Made by a program: the position numbers and the translations under genes. Below are positions 18,607 through 26,992 of a stretch of DNA of 64,000 bases, piece by piece; position 1 is the stretch's first letter, and every line of letters starts with the position of its first letter. Origin of the DNA: an uncultured Bacilli bacterium (GTDB lineage Bacteria > Bacillota_I > Bacilli_A > RF39 > UBA660); contig CAKPHC010000001.1 in assembly GCA_934155645.1 (NCBI GenBank), positions 1-64,000 of the forward strand, read 5' to 3'. The notes beneath the pieces are model-generated. The model was given only the letters and a program-made list of their open reading frames with translations. It was not told where the DNA came from and searched no databases.

Positions 18607-18662
18607 AATACTCACCTAATTAATTATATGTTAAAGATAGAAATAGTTTATTAAGAAAAGAA

Positions 18663-18686
18663 AAATTGTAAAATAATTTACAATTT
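18663..18686 (-). terminator. Terminator of the XRE regulator gene
   Basis: Stem AAATTGTAAA/TTTACAATTT around the stop region, followed by TTTTT in the minus-strand transcript. Confidence 0.75.
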
Positions 18687-19031
18687 CAACTTCATACGAT
18701 TAACTAAATTTTCGGGATTATCAAGCATATCATTATGTAATTTTGTTATACCTCTAATCTCTTTTATAAATTTTAATTCTTCTTCACAGATACTACTGCC
18801 ATAATTACTAGGTCCATCTGTTATCATATAATGGTCTCGTCCTGCAAAATAATCAAGACTTACATTGAAATAATCCGCAAGGATTGATAATGTTTCAATT
18901 GATGGTTCGTTTCTTCCACTTTCATAATAACTAACTGTACCTTTCTTTACATTTATAATTTTTCCAAATTCTTCTTGAGTCATTTCATTATTTATTCTTA
19001 ATTGCTTAATTCTTTTACTAAGTATATTCAT
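18678..19031 (-). CDS. XRE-family helix-turn-helix regulator
   Basis: This 117-residue protein has an N-terminal Cro/CI-type HTH (LSKRIKQLRINNEMTQEEFG, then VKKGTVSYYESGRNEPSIETL, about 3-60) and a short charged C-terminal tail that probably mediates dimerisation. FNVSLDYFAG matches the usual end of the HTH_3 domain. It starts at the ATG at 19031 behind GAGGTGGTAGTT; the GTG three codons earlier would use none of that site. No palindromic operator stands out in its own upstream region, and its target is unknown. Confidence 0.85.
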   Translation of the reverse strand: MNILSKRIKQLRINNEMTQEEFGKIINVKKGTVSYYESGRNEPSIETLSILADYFNVSLDYFAGRDHYMITDGPSNYGSSICEEELKFIKEIRGITKLHNDMLDNPENLVNRMKLKL

Positions 19032-19121
19032 AACTACCACCTCAATATACGATGTTAATTATAAGTAAACTTATTAATCTAATGTTTAAAGTTAACAAAT
19101 TGGTAACTTACAATGACACAA

Positions 19122-19143
19122 AAAAAGCAACATTATGTTGCTT
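19122..19143 (-). terminator. Terminator of the tRNA-Asn/tRNA-Glu unit
   Basis: Stem AAGCAACAT/ATGTTGCTT followed by seven Ts in the minus-strand transcript, about 33 bases after the CCA end of tRNA-Glu. Confidence 0.85.
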
Positions 19144-19175
19144 ATATCTTACTCACTACTGAGTTACTAACACTT

Positions 19176-19252
19176 TGGTGACCAGTACGGGATTCGGACC
19201 CGTGAATGCCGCCGTGAAAGGGCGGTGTGTTAAGCCACTTCACCAACTGGCC
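19176..19252 (-). tRNA. tRNA-Glu (anticodon TTC)
   Basis: The acceptor stem GGCCAGT/ACTGGTC closes with one G-T wobble. The anticodon stem CCGCC/GGCGG presents TTTCA, and the 3' CCA is encoded. The TTC anticodon reads GAA and GAG. It is cotranscribed behind tRNA-Asn. Confidence 0.93.
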
Positions 19253-19260
19253 AAAAAAAA

Positions 19261-19336
19261 TGGCGCTCGATGTAGGACTCGGACCTACGACCTGCCGGTT
19301 AACAGCCGGATGCTCTACCAACTGAGCTAATCGAGC
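19261..19336 (-). tRNA. tRNA-Asn (anticodon GTT)
   Basis: The acceptor stem GCTCGAT/ATCGAGC is perfect, the anticodon loop is CTGTTAA, the discriminator base is G, and CCA is encoded. It lies downstream of asnS on the same strand, but a promoter at 19373-19401 gives it its own start. Confidence 0.93.
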
Positions 19337-19372
19337 ACATATTGACATCTCTTTTTCAAATGAGACTTCTTT

Positions 19373-19401
19373 ATTATATATGCTTTTTTTATACTTTGCA
19401 A
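19373..19401 (-). promoter_or_regulatory. Promoter of the tRNA pair
   Basis: TTGCAA, 17 bases, TATAAT, about 37 bases before the 5' end of tRNA-Asn. Confidence 0.75.
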
Positions 19402-19472
19402 TACTTTTTTTCATTTTTTTCAAATTATATTAATCATTTGAAAAAAGAAATGTCATAATTTATTATATTATA

Positions 19473-20846
19473 TTAAAATTCACAAGTTTTTGGACATCTA
19501 GGATAAGGAATTACATCTCTTATATTTTCAACTCCTGTTAAATAAATAAGTAATCTTTCAAATCCCATACCAAATCCAGAATGAACACATCCACCATATC
19601 TTCTTAAGTCTAAGTACCAAGATAAATCTTCAGTAGACATCTTTAACTCATCCATTCTATTTAGTAACTTATCTAAGTTCTCTTCACGTTGAGAACCACC
19701 CATCAATTCCCCTGCTCCAGGTACTTCTAAGTCAACCGCTGCAACTGTTTTTCCATCTGGGTTTTGTTTCATATAGAAAGCCTTAATATCTTTAGGCCAG
19801 TTTTTAATAAATACAGGGCCTCCAAAATACTCGGTAATATATTTCTCATGTTCCTTAGCAATATCTTCACCATATTGAGGTTCAAATTCCCACTTAACAT
19901 CTGCTTCTTTTAGAATTGTTATAACATCCTTATGGTCAATTCTTGTAAATTTACTATTTACTAATTTAGTAAGTTTTTCTTTTAATCCTTGTTCAACAAA
20001 CTTATCAAAGAAATCAATTTCATCCTTAGCATTATCTAATACATAACTAACAACATATTTAAGCATTTCTTCCATAATATTCATATCGCCCTCTAAATCA
20101 CAGAAAGCAATTTCAGGTTCTATCATCCAGAATTCTGATGCGTGTGTTTTAGTATTAGAGTTTTCTGCTCTAAAAGTTGGCCCAAAAGTATAAACTTTCT
20201 TATATGCCATAGCAAAAGTCTCAGCTTCTAGTTGACCAGACACTGTAAGAGATGTTTGTTTACCAAAGAAATCTTTAGAATAATCAATCTTACCACTTAA
20301 TTTATCTAATGGTAATGTTGTAACTTGGAACATTTCTCCAGCTCCCTCACAGTCACTAGCAGTAATAAGAGGTGCATGGAAATAAACATATCCTCTTTCT
20401 TGAAAATACTTATGAATAGCATAACTTGCAATACTTCTTACTCTAAAAACTGCATTAAATAAATTTGTTCTAGGACGTAAGTGTGCTACTTCACGTAAAA
20501 ATTCTCTCGTATGTCTTTTTGGTTGAATAGGATAATCATCAGGACAATCCCCTTCTAATGTTAATGAACTTAAATTCATTTCAATACTTTGACCTTCTTT
20601 AGGAGAAGATACAATCGTTCCTTTAATAGTTATACTACTACCTATTTTTAATTTTTGAATATCACTAAATGAATCAAGCTTATCATCATATATAACTTGT
20701 AAATTTTTAAAACAAGTACCATCATTAAAATCAATAAATCCAAATCCTTTTTGTTTACGATGGTTTCTAATCCAACCTTGTAAAGTTACTTCCTTATCAA
20801 TTAATTCTTTTTCTTTTTCATATACTTCTTTTAAATCCAATAGCAT
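19473..20846 (-). CDS. asnS: Asparaginyl-tRNA synthetase
   Basis: This 457-residue class IIb synthetase charges tRNA-Asn. An N-terminal OB-fold anticodon-binding domain (about 1-105, with VTLQGWIRNHRKQKGFGFID) precedes the catalytic domain. Motif 2 is seen in YTFGPTFRAENSNTKTHASEFWMIE (written in part as FGPTFRAENS) at about 222-232, and motif 3 as GFGMGFERLLIYLTG near 428-442. The first gene product residues and length match bacterial AsnRS rather than AspRS, which is longer. The ATG follows AAGGAGGAATAAAT. It is regulated by the T-box leader immediately upstream. Confidence 0.97.
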   Translation of the reverse strand: MLLDLKEVYEKEKELIDKEVTLQGWIRNHRKQKGFGFIDFNDGTCFKNLQVIYDDKLDSFSDIQKLKIGSSITIKGTIVSSPKEGQSIEMNLSSLTLEGDCPDDYPIQPKRHTREFLREVAHLRPRTNLFNAVFRVRSIASYAIHKYFQERGYVYFHAPLITASDCEGAGEMFQVTTLPLDKLSGKIDYSKDFFGKQTSLTVSGQLEAETFAMAYKKVYTFGPTFRAENSNTKTHASEFWMIEPEIAFCDLEGDMNIMEEMLKYVVSYVLDNAKDEIDFFDKFVEQGLKEKLTKLVNSKFTRIDHKDVITILKEADVKWEFEPQYGEDIAKEHEKYITEYFGGPVFIKNWPKDIKAFYMKQNPDGKTVAAVDLEVPGAGELMGGSQREENLDKLLNRMDELKMSTEDLSWYLDLRRYGGCVHSGFGMGFERLLIYLTGVENIRDVIPYPRCPKTCEF

Positions 20847-20893
20847 ATTTATTCCTCCTTAATTATATATTTTAACAGTAACGAGGTTTCAAT

Positions 20894-21135
20894 AAAAAAA
20901 CAGTAAAACCTCCCTGAAGGGACGAATTACTGTAATATCCGCGGTACCACCCTAATTATCATAAATGATCTCTTTTAAGACTAGTTTTTTTAACGGTAAA
21001 CTACCGACCTGCACTACTATTGTTTCGCACAAGTAACTCCGAAGTGTTATTCATAATGACTCTTAGTGTTAGCTCTCACCTTATCTAACTCGCTTATCCA
21101 GAATTTCATTACTACTTCTCTTCATCAACATCGAT
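20894..21135 (-). promoter_or_regulatory. T-box riboswitch of asnS
   Basis: The anti-terminator signature AGGGTGGTACCGCGG lies at 20939-20953 in the minus strand. It is followed by a terminator hairpin, CAGTAA...TTACTG enclosing GTCCC TTCA GGGAG, with seven Ts (20894-20932). Upstream is a ~180-base stem I region starting with AGAGAAGTAG. The likely specifier is AAC (complement of 21068-21070) in GAGCTAACAC, matching Asn. The leader senses uncharged tRNA-Asn and permits read-through into asnS. The base after TGG in the T-box is T, which would form a G-U pair with the G discriminator of the tRNA-Asn here; many Asn T-boxes would be expected to have C. Confidence 0.92.
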
Positions 21136-21141
21136 GCATTA

Positions 21142-21170
21142 ATTGTAACTCACTTATCTATCTAAGTCAA
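21142..21170 (-). promoter_or_regulatory. Promoter of the asnS T-box transcript
   Basis: TTGACT, 17 bases, TACAAT, placing the start about 290 bases before the asnS ATG. Confidence 0.8.
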
Positions 21171-21199
21171 TATTTAATATTAGTATATACAAAGAATAT

Positions 21200-22174
21200 T
21201 TATTTATTCTTCTTAGATAAACGTTCATTAAATTTATCTATTCTAGTAGGTATAACTTTAACTTTAGGCTTTAAATCATAGTTAGTTATCGAAAATATTT
21301 CTGGCTCATCACCAAGTATTAATGACTTTAACTTAACATTATCACCAGTAAATTCTACTTCATAGGCCCCTGAATATTTTCTACTAGGAGAAGAATAACA
21401 AGCTGGAACACTTACTACTATTGAATTATCTTGATTCAAATAAATACCATTTTGATGCGTATGACCACGTAATACTAAATCAAACTTAGGATTAACATAC
21501 AAGTCTCTTATCTCAGAATCATATTTATTAGTATTATCAATCATAAATGGATGTTGTAATAAAACAACCTTATCCCCTATTTTTAATCTACTATTTTTGT
21601 ATCCTGCAAAATGCATATCAAGTCTTCTATGTTCTATAATCTTAGAAATATCTATTCCTTTAGTCAAGCATCTATAATCATGATTACCTAAAATATATAT
21701 AGTATTAATATTATCTATTTTAGGATACTTTTTAGTAACATAATCAACTTGTTCATGAATATCTAATCTTTTTATTCGTTGAGAATTTTGATTATTTAAA
21801 GTACAACCTTCTATCATATCCCCTAAATGAAACACATAATGTATATTATTTTCATTCGCATATTTATAAACACCCTCAACTAAAGATAAATTCTCATAAA
21901 TATTTCCTAAATGCGTATCAGATATAACTAAAAAAGAAAATTTTGCACCAATAGGTATTTCTATACTATCTTGCAAAGGAGTAACTATTTTATCAAGTAT
22001 TTGAAATTTAACACCGTATTCATTAAAAATTCTGTGGATAGAATACCCCTTATCGTTCAATAAGTTTATCTTCTTAACAATATCAGAATCATATATTTCA
22101 AGTTTAAGTCGCATTTTCTGCAACGTTACACCATTTCGTAATAAATCTATCATTTTTTTATCTATTTCTAACAT
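21200..22174 (-). CDS. Calcineurin-like metallophosphoesterase with N-terminal helical domain
   Basis: This 324-residue protein has a helical, winged-helix-like N-terminus (about 1-60: IDKKMIDLLRNGVTLQKM). The metallophosphoesterase domain follows with all its metal-binding motifs: ISDTHLG (about 93), HLGDMIEG (about 127), YILGNHDYR (about 173) and LRGHTHQNG (about 242). This composition resembles YfcE/MPP proteins with a DNA-binding-like front end. It is cytosolic. The ATG at 22174 follows AGGTGGGGGATTTT; the GTG at 22186 would sit inside the ribosome site. Its substrate, a nucleotide or phospho-ester, is unknown. It is divergent from the gntR-ABC operon. Confidence 0.85.
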   Translation of the reverse strand: MLEIDKKMIDLLRNGVTLQKMRLKLEIYDSDIVKKINLLNDKGYSIHRIFNEYGVKFQILDKIVTPLQDSIEIPIGAKFSFLVISDTHLGNIYENLSLVEGVYKYANENNIHYVFHLGDMIEGCTLNNQNSQRIKRLDIHEQVDYVTKKYPKIDNINTIYILGNHDYRCLTKGIDISKIIEHRRLDMHFAGYKNSRLKIGDKVVLLQHPFMIDNTNKYDSEIRDLYVNPKFDLVLRGHTHQNGIYLNQDNSIVVSVPACYSSPSRKYSGAYEVEFTGDNVKLKSLILGDEPEIFSITNYDLKPKVKVIPTRIDKFNERLSKKNK

Positions 22175-22231
22175 AAAATCCCCCACCTATAATAAGTATA
22201 CATCTTTAATAATCGTTTTTCTACTATTTTA

Positions 22232-22260
22232 TTGACAAACGCCAAAAGCAATTGTATTAT
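22232..22260 (+). promoter_or_regulatory. Promoter of the GntR-ABC operon
   Basis: TTGACA, exactly 17 bases, TATTAT. It is directly abutted by the operator palindrome at 22261-22280. Confidence 0.85.
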
Positions 22261-22280
22261 TGTATTAGATGATTAATACA
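22261..22280 (+). promoter_or_regulatory. Palindromic operator, probably for the GntR regulator
   Basis: TGTATTA-GATGAT-TAATACA is a perfect 7-base inverted repeat starting at the base after the -10, over the transcription start. This position would block initiation. The first gene of the operon is a YtrA-type GntR repressor, so autoregulation is likely. Confidence 0.75.
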
Positions 22281-22296
22281 AGAAAGAAGTGATGTA

Positions 22297-22659
22297 ATGT
22301 CTAAAGAATTCGATAACATCAGACCCATCTATATTCAAATAATAGAAGATTTAAAACTAGCAATTGTATCTGGTGAATATAAATGTGGTGCTAAACTACC
22401 AGTAGTAAGAACTTTAGCAGAAGATTTAAGAGTTAATCCTAACACTGTTCAACGAGCTTACAATGAACTAGAAAATGAAAAATTAGTTTATACTGACCGT
22501 ACCAATGGTCGATATGTTACTAACGATGAAGAGTTAATAAAAAATATGAAACTTAGTATTGTTAAAGAAAAAACTGAAGAATTTTTAAATCACATGAAAA
22601 GTTTAGGAATTGAAAAAAAAGAAATTATTAATTATCTAAAAGATATAAGAAAGGATTAA
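22297..22659 (+). CDS. GntR-family (YtrA-type) transcriptional regulator
   Basis: This 120-residue regulator consists of the GntR winged helix (about 8-75: PIYIQIIEDLKLAIVSGEYK, then the recognition helix VNPNTVQRAYNELE) and a short helical dimerisation tail. The long effector-binding domains of other GntR groups are absent. This is the YtrA layout, in which the regulator controls the ABC transporter encoded next to it, often in response to cell-wall-active compounds. The start follows AAGAAGTGATGTA. Two bases separate it from the ATPase gene. Confidence 0.92.
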   Translation: MSKEFDNIRPIYIQIIEDLKLAIVSGEYKCGAKLPVVRTLAEDLRVNPNTVQRAYNELENEKLVYTDRTNGRYVTNDEELIKNMKLSIVKEKTEEFLNHMKSLGIEKKEIINYLKDIRKD

Positions 22660-22661
22660 AT

Positions 22662-23357
22662 ATGGAATTATTAAAATGTAAAAATCTCTACAAAGATTAT
22701 GGAACAAAAAAAGTATTAAAAAATGTTAACCTTACTATTCCAAGAGGCAAAATAATTGGCCTTCTAGGATCAAATGGTAGTGGTAAAACAACTTTAATTA
22801 AATTAATCAACGACTTAATCACTCCTACTAAAGGAGAAATATTAATTAACGGAGAACATCCAGGTATTAATAGTAAAAAAATTATTTCTTACTTACCAGA
22901 ACGTACTTATTTAAGTATGGATATGAAAGTAAAGGAAATAATCGAATACTTCAAAGACTTCTATGATAATTTTGATAAAGATAAAGCATATGAATTATTA
23001 AAAAAACTAAATATAAATCCAAACGATAAGTTAAAGACAATGTCAAAAGGTACTAAAGAAAAAGTACAATTAATATTAGTAATGAGTAGAAAAGCTGACC
23101 TTTATATATTGGATGAACCTATCGGAGGAGTTGACCCAGCAGCAAGAGATTATATACTAGATACTATTTTAAAAAACTTTAATAAAGATGCTTCTATCAT
23201 TATATCTACACATTTAATCGCAGATATAGAAAGAATACTAGATGATGTAATATTTATATCAGATGGAAAAATAGTACTATATGAAGAAGCTGATAAATTA
23301 AGAAATAAAGAAAATAAATCAATAGATATGATTTTTAGGGAGATGTTTAAATGTTAA
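22662..23357 (+). CDS. ABC transporter ATP-binding protein
   Basis: This 231-residue ATPase has Walker A GSNGSGKTT (about 35-43), a signature motif that reads MSKGTKEKV instead of LSGGQ (about 127), Walker B LYILDEPIGGVDP (about 147-159), and the switch His in ISTHLIAD. It is the ATPase of a YtrB/YhaQ-like transporter. It overlaps the permease gene by 7 bases, showing translational coupling. The substrate is not visible; family context suggests export of, or defence against, peptide antibiotics, which is inference. Confidence 0.92.
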   Translation: MELLKCKNLYKDYGTKKVLKNVNLTIPRGKIIGLLGSNGSGKTTLIKLINDLITPTKGEILINGEHPGINSKKIISYLPERTYLSMDMKVKEIIEYFKDFYDNFDKDKAYELLKKLNINPNDKLKTMSKGTKEKVQLILVMSRKADLYILDEPIGGVDPAARDYILDTILKNFNKDASIIISTHLIADIERILDDVIFISDGKIVLYEEADKLRNKENKSIDMIFREMFKC

Positions 23358-24142
23358 AGAAATTATTAAAATATGATATTAAAGGAACAGGTAAAAGTCT
23401 AATACCTTTTTATGGAATTGTTCTTCTACTAAGTATATTAGTAAGATTATCTGAAATAATTAAAGAACACTTTCCAATAACTGGATTTATAAATGCCATG
23501 ATGTTACTATTCTTCGTAATTGCAGTAATTTCTATCGTTTTCTATACTTTCTTTGTAGCAATAAAAAGGTTTTATCAAACAGTATTAAAAGATGAAGGAT
23601 ACTTAACTAATACCCTTCCTGTAAAAAGAAGCAATATAGTCTTATCTCAAATACTTACTGCATTAATATTTATTATTACAAGTATAATAGTAATGGCCTC
23701 TTCCCTATTTATTGCATTTTATTCAAAAGAAAGTTTTAAAGACTTAATAGATTTCCTAAATACAAACCTATCACTAATGGGAACTAAACCTTGGATAGCA
23801 TATTCTTATGCTGGAATAATGTTAATTCTAAGTTATATTACTTATATAATAGTTTTTATTCTAGCTCTTATCTTAGGACATCAAAAATCTAAAAATAAAA
23901 TTGCTTATTCATTTATGTATGGAATAATTATATATTGTATATTACAAGTAATATCAGTACTAGCACTAGGTATAGCTATTATATTTGACAATAATCTAAT
24001 TGAAGTAATGAATAGAACCAATGTACTTTTTAATGAAATAACACCTATATTTATAGCAACCGGTATATCATCATTAATCACACCATTTATTGGATATTTA
24101 CTATCATGTAAATTTATAAATACTAAATTGAATTTAGAATAA
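23351..24142 (+). CDS. ABC transporter permease
   Basis: This 263-residue integral membrane protein has six predicted helices (near 18-36, 50-72, 100-125, 150-175, 188-212 and 235-255) and loops rich in Lys. The conserved-looking block YQTVLKDEGYLTNTLPVKRS between helices 2 and 3 is typical of ABC-2-type permeases in GntR-linked operons. It forms the membrane half of the transporter with the preceding ATPase. Confidence 0.88.
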   Translation: MLKKLLKYDIKGTGKSLIPFYGIVLLLSILVRLSEIIKEHFPITGFINAMMLLFFVIAVISIVFYTFFVAIKRFYQTVLKDEGYLTNTLPVKRSNIVLSQILTALIFIITSIIVMASSLFIAFYSKESFKDLIDFLNTNLSLMGTKPWIAYSYAGIMLILSYITYIIVFILALILGHQKSKNKIAYSFMYGIIIYCILQVISVLALGIAIIFDNNLIEVMNRTNVLFNEITPIFIATGISSLITPFIGYLLSCKFINTKLNLE

Positions 24143-24143
24143 G

Positions 24144-24164
24144 CCAACATAAGTTGGTTTTTTT
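24144..24164 (+). terminator. Terminator of the GntR-ABC operon
   Basis: Stem CCAAC/GTTGG with loop ATAA followed by seven Ts, just after the permease stop. Confidence 0.75.
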
Positions 24165-24200
24165 CTATATTTTTGATATTATTATATTTAGGAGTGAATT

Positions 24201-25007
24201 ATGGAAAAATTAAATAATATTAAAATTGCATTTATTGATATTGATGGTACCCTAACAAATAGTAAAAAAGAGATAACAAATACAACTGTTGAAGCGGTAA
24301 AAAAACTTACCAGCAAAGGCATATATGTAGTACTATGTTCCGGAAGAACTAACAGTTATGTTTGTGAATTTAGCAAAACAGCAAATGCTTCAAATTATGT
24401 AATTACTTGTAACGGTGCTGAAATATATGACTATAAAAAGAAAAAGAATATTTATTCTAATAAATTATCTCTAAAAGACGTAACTGCCCTATGGAATTAT
24501 TGTAAAGAACGTAACATTGAATGCAACATTAATACTGAATATAAAAGATATACAAATAAAGAAAACAATCAAGGAAAAGTATTAATAAATGATATTAAAG
24601 AAATAGAAAATATTGATGTATTCCAAGTAGTAGCAGGTCACAAAAGTCTAGAAGTTATGGATGAAATGAAAGAATATATAACGCTATCACCTACTCTTAA
24701 AATTGCTAATGCATCAAGCATATATCTTAAAAGGCTTTTAGAAGGAAACGGTTATTTTTTTGATATAACTAATAAAGATGTTAGTAAAGGTGCAGCAATT
24801 GAAAAAGTATTAAAACACTTAAATATATCAAAAGAAAATTCTATTGGATTTGGTGACCATATAAATGATTATGATTTATTTAATGCAGTCGGATTTAAAG
24901 TTGCTATGGGTAATGCTAATGAAAAGTTAAAAGAAAAAGCAGACTATGTTACTTTAACCAATGACGAAAATGGCGTTGCCGATTTTATAAACAAATTTTT
25001 ATTATAA
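24201..25007 (+). CDS. HAD-superfamily (Cof-type) phosphatase
   Basis: This 268-residue protein is a type IIB HAD hydrolase. Motif I is FIDIDGTLT (about 11-19) with the nucleophile Asp, motif II is the Ser in CSGRTNS, the Lys is in SKGAAIEKV, and motif IV is GFGDHINDYDLF (about 214). Cof-type enzymes dephosphorylate sugar phosphates, FMN or pyridoxal phosphate with broad specificity. The cap domain holds the middle 100 residues. The ATG follows TTAGGAGTGAATT. It is monocistronic between two terminators. Confidence 0.92.
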   Translation: MEKLNNIKIAFIDIDGTLTNSKKEITNTTVEAVKKLTSKGIYVVLCSGRTNSYVCEFSKTANASNYVITCNGAEIYDYKKKKNIYSNKLSLKDVTALWNYCKERNIECNINTEYKRYTNKENNQGKVLINDIKEIENIDVFQVVAGHKSLEVMDEMKEYITLSPTLKIANASSIYLKRLLEGNGYFFDITNKDVSKGAAIEKVLKHLNISKENSIGFGDHINDYDLFNAVGFKVAMGNANEKLKEKADYVTLTNDENGVADFINKFLL

Positions 25008-25034
25008 AAAGTAAAAAAGCATTTAAACTATATT

Positions 25035-25067
25035 AAAAAGGCTCAGGATTAATTCTCCTGAGTCTTT
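25035..25067. terminator. Bidirectional terminator between convergent genes
   Basis: Stem GGCTCAGGA/TCCTGAGTC (one wobble), with A runs on the left and Ts on the right. It serves the HAD gene (+) and the membrane-protein gene (-), whose stop codon is in the loop. Confidence 0.85.
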
Positions 25068-25417
25068 TGGTTATTTAACAATTTCTTTTGATTTACATAT
25101 CCTACAAATCCTAAAACGATTAAAGGAATACAGAAAACTATATAAACCATAAACAATAAAGCCCCTACACTATATAATATGGCACCAACTAATGGTCCCC
25201 ATGAATTTCTAGCCCAAAATCCTATCCATGAGAATATTGCTCCTAATGCAATAACAACCATATGTGGAGTTACTAATGCTGTAGCAATCGCTCCACCAAT
25301 TGCTTCTGTAGAATCTGAACTTGCCATACTACCGCCAAAGTAGCATATTAAATAAATTACATATATACTTGCTAATAATGTAGCAATAAATAATACCTTA
25401 CTTCTTTTATTAAACAT
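25049..25417 (-). CDS. Small membrane protein of unknown function
   Basis: This 122-residue protein has about four hydrophobic segments (near 8-28, 40-62, 66-80 and 83-108) and a charged C-terminal tail (NQKKLLNNQKTQEN). I do not recognise a family with certainty. It follows a lipoprotein gene by 11 bases on the same strand and so is likely in a two-gene operon with it. Confidence 0.7.
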   Translation of the reverse strand: MFNKRSKVLFIATLLASIYVIYLICYFGGSMASSDSTEAIGGAIATALVTPHMVVIALGAIFSWIGFWARNSWGPLVGAILYSVGALLFMVYIVFCIPLIVLGFVGYVNQKKLLNNQKTQEN

Positions 25418-25428
25418 AAATTTTACTC

Positions 25429-25953
25429 CTATTCACTAATATCACTTCTGTTAATAATAAATTTAATATTATCATCTAATAATCCATCTTGATAATAAAA
25501 ATAATAATAATCTTCATCAGAAACATCATATGCTATCTGTCCTTTTAATAAATCGTTCGGCATAATACTTCCATCTAAACTACTTTTAACGGATTTAAGC
25601 ATAAGTTCTTGACTAGCTTTTTCACCATTAGGCATTTTTAATTCAAACTGCATTATTGACGAAACATTTGTTTCTTCTGTCCCAGTATTTTCTAAAGTTA
25701 AATCAATTAATAAGAAATAAGCATTATCTGGTTCTGATGAACTATAACACTTACCTTCATATTCCCATGAACACTCACTATAAATCTTCTTTACTGAATT
25801 TATTGTTATTTTTGTATTATTTACTATAGCTGTTTCATTAATAGAAAATTCTTTCTTAGTCTTTCCATTTTTATCAGTTGATACAGTTTTACTTGCACAA
25901 CCAGTAATACATAGAACAAACAACATTATTACTAAAAGTATTCTTTTTCTCAC
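25429..25953 (-). CDS. DUF4352-like lipoprotein
   Basis: This 174-residue protein has a lipoprotein signal ending CITGC with lipid attachment at Cys 19 or so. The mature part resembles DUF4352, an immunoglobulin-like extracellular domain: LLIDLTLENTGTEETNVSS followed by FELKMPNGE, and a closing VSDEDYYYFYYQDG. These domains bind or shield surface components and have no known catalysis. The start ATG follows GGAGGGGTAATTGTG. It is anchored on the outer face of the membrane and probably cotranscribed with the next small membrane protein. Confidence 0.78.
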   Translation of the reverse strand: MRKRILLVIMLFVLCITGCASKTVSTDKNGKTKKEFSINETAIVNNTKITINSVKKIYSECSWEYEGKCYSSSEPDNAYFLLIDLTLENTGTEETNVSSIMQFELKMPNGEKASQELMLKSVKSSLDGSIMPNDLLKGQIAYDVSDEDYYYFYYQDGLLDDNIKFIINRSDISE

Positions 25954-26067
25954 AATTACCCCTCCTTTCTATGCCAATTTCATTGTATCACAAAAACTTC
26001 TGCCAGGCGACATATTTTTTGCTTTTTTTGTGGAATAATGGTTTTGACAAGGAGGCGTAAAACTTCT

Positions 26068-26325
26068 ATGAGTAGATATGACAAACACACTTTATCAATT
26101 CAAGTCAGAAAAAACATTAGAAAATACAGACTAATAAGAAATTATACACTTCAAGAATTAGCAGATAAAACAAATTTAACCCATGGATATGTTAGAGATT
26201 TAGAATGTTTAACAATCGACAAAACGCCAACACTTGAAACAATTGGAAAATTTGCAAATGCCTTAGAAATAGATATTAGACAATTATTCGACGATGTAGA
26301 TATAAATTTAACTCATACAAAATAA
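26068..26325 (+). CDS. XRE-family helix-turn-helix regulator
   Basis: This 85-residue protein is little more than one HTH_3 domain: VRKNIRKYRLIRNYTLQELADKTN and GYVRDLE for the recognition region, ending in IRQLFDDVD. I chose the ATG at 26068 after AAGGAGG with a rather long 12-base spacer; an in-frame ATG at 26038 precedes the ribosome site and is less likely. A terminator follows, so it is a single-gene unit ahead of lemA. Confidence 0.78.
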   Translation: MSRYDKHTLSIQVRKNIRKYRLIRNYTLQELADKTNLTHGYVRDLECLTIDKTPTLETIGKFANALEIDIRQLFDDVDINLTHTK

Positions 26326-26367
26326 AAACATAATTTAGGAAATCGCTTTTCCGGATTATGTTTTTTT
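26326..26367 (+). terminator. Terminator of the small XRE gene
   Basis: Outer stem AACATAAT/ATTATGTT with inner GGAAA/TTTCC, followed by seven Ts. Confidence 0.85.
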
Positions 26368-26396
26368 ATTAACTAATATTAAAAAGTAACAAAGTT

Positions 26397-26405
26397 TGAT
26401 ATAAT
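26397..26405 (+). promoter_or_regulatory. Extended -10 promoter of lemA
   Basis: TGATATAAT about 25 bases before the lemA start; no good -35 is seen. Confidence 0.5.
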
Positions 26406-26429
26406 TATAGAATAGAGGGAGGTGAAATC

Positions 26430-26978
26430 ATGTATATATATATTATCATTGCAATTTTAATTTTAATAGTTATTTACGCTCTAAGTTTATATAACACTTT
26501 TATAAGATTAAGTAACCGAATAAAAGAAGCATTTTCTACTATGGATGTTTATCTAAAGAAAAGATGGGATTTAATACCTAATCTAGTAGAAACAGTAAAA
26601 GGATATGCAAAACATGAAAAAGATACTTTAAAAGAAGTTGTAGAACTTAGAAATATTAGTTATGAAAAAATGTCAGATGAGGAAAAGATTAAGACAAACG
26701 AACAATTATCTAATAATATTACAAAAATTATGGTTTTAGCAGAAGATTATCCTGAATTAAAAGCAAGTGACAACTTTAAAGATTTAAACAAACAATTAAC
26801 AAAAGTTGAAGATGAAATTGCTAATTCAAGAAAATATTACAATGGTATTGTTAGAATTTATAACAATAAAGTCGAAATGTTCCCAAGTAATATTTTTGCT
26901 AAAATGTTTGGTTATAATTCAAAAACAATGTTTGAAGCAAGTGCTGATGAAAGAGAAAATGTAAAAATAGAATTATAA
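26430..26978 (+). CDS. LemA family protein
   Basis: This 182-residue protein has an N-terminal membrane helix (about 3-22) and a long helical domain. It contains the family block YNTFIRLSNRIKEAFSTMDV, then KKRWDLIPNLVETVKGYAKHE, and the end block ARKYYNGIVRIYNN-like SRKYYNGIVR. LemA proteins are anchored with the coiled domain outside or in the cytosol and have no settled function. The gene is followed after 14 bases by a DUF2207 protein, a common conserved pairing. The start is behind GAGGGAGGTGAAATC. Confidence 0.93.
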   Translation: MYIYIIIAILILIVIYALSLYNTFIRLSNRIKEAFSTMDVYLKKRWDLIPNLVETVKGYAKHEKDTLKEVVELRNISYEKMSDEEKIKTNEQLSNNITKIMVLAEDYPELKASDNFKDLNKQLTKVEDEIANSRKYYNGIVRIYNNKVEMFPSNIFAKMFGYNSKTMFEASADERENVKIEL

Positions 26979-26992
26979 TCATGGAGGATAAA

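Noticed and set aside
19142..19423. 93-residue open frame across the tRNA-Asn/tRNA-Glu genes
   Set aside because: It reads through two well-formed tRNAs, their promoter and terminator, and has no ribosome site.
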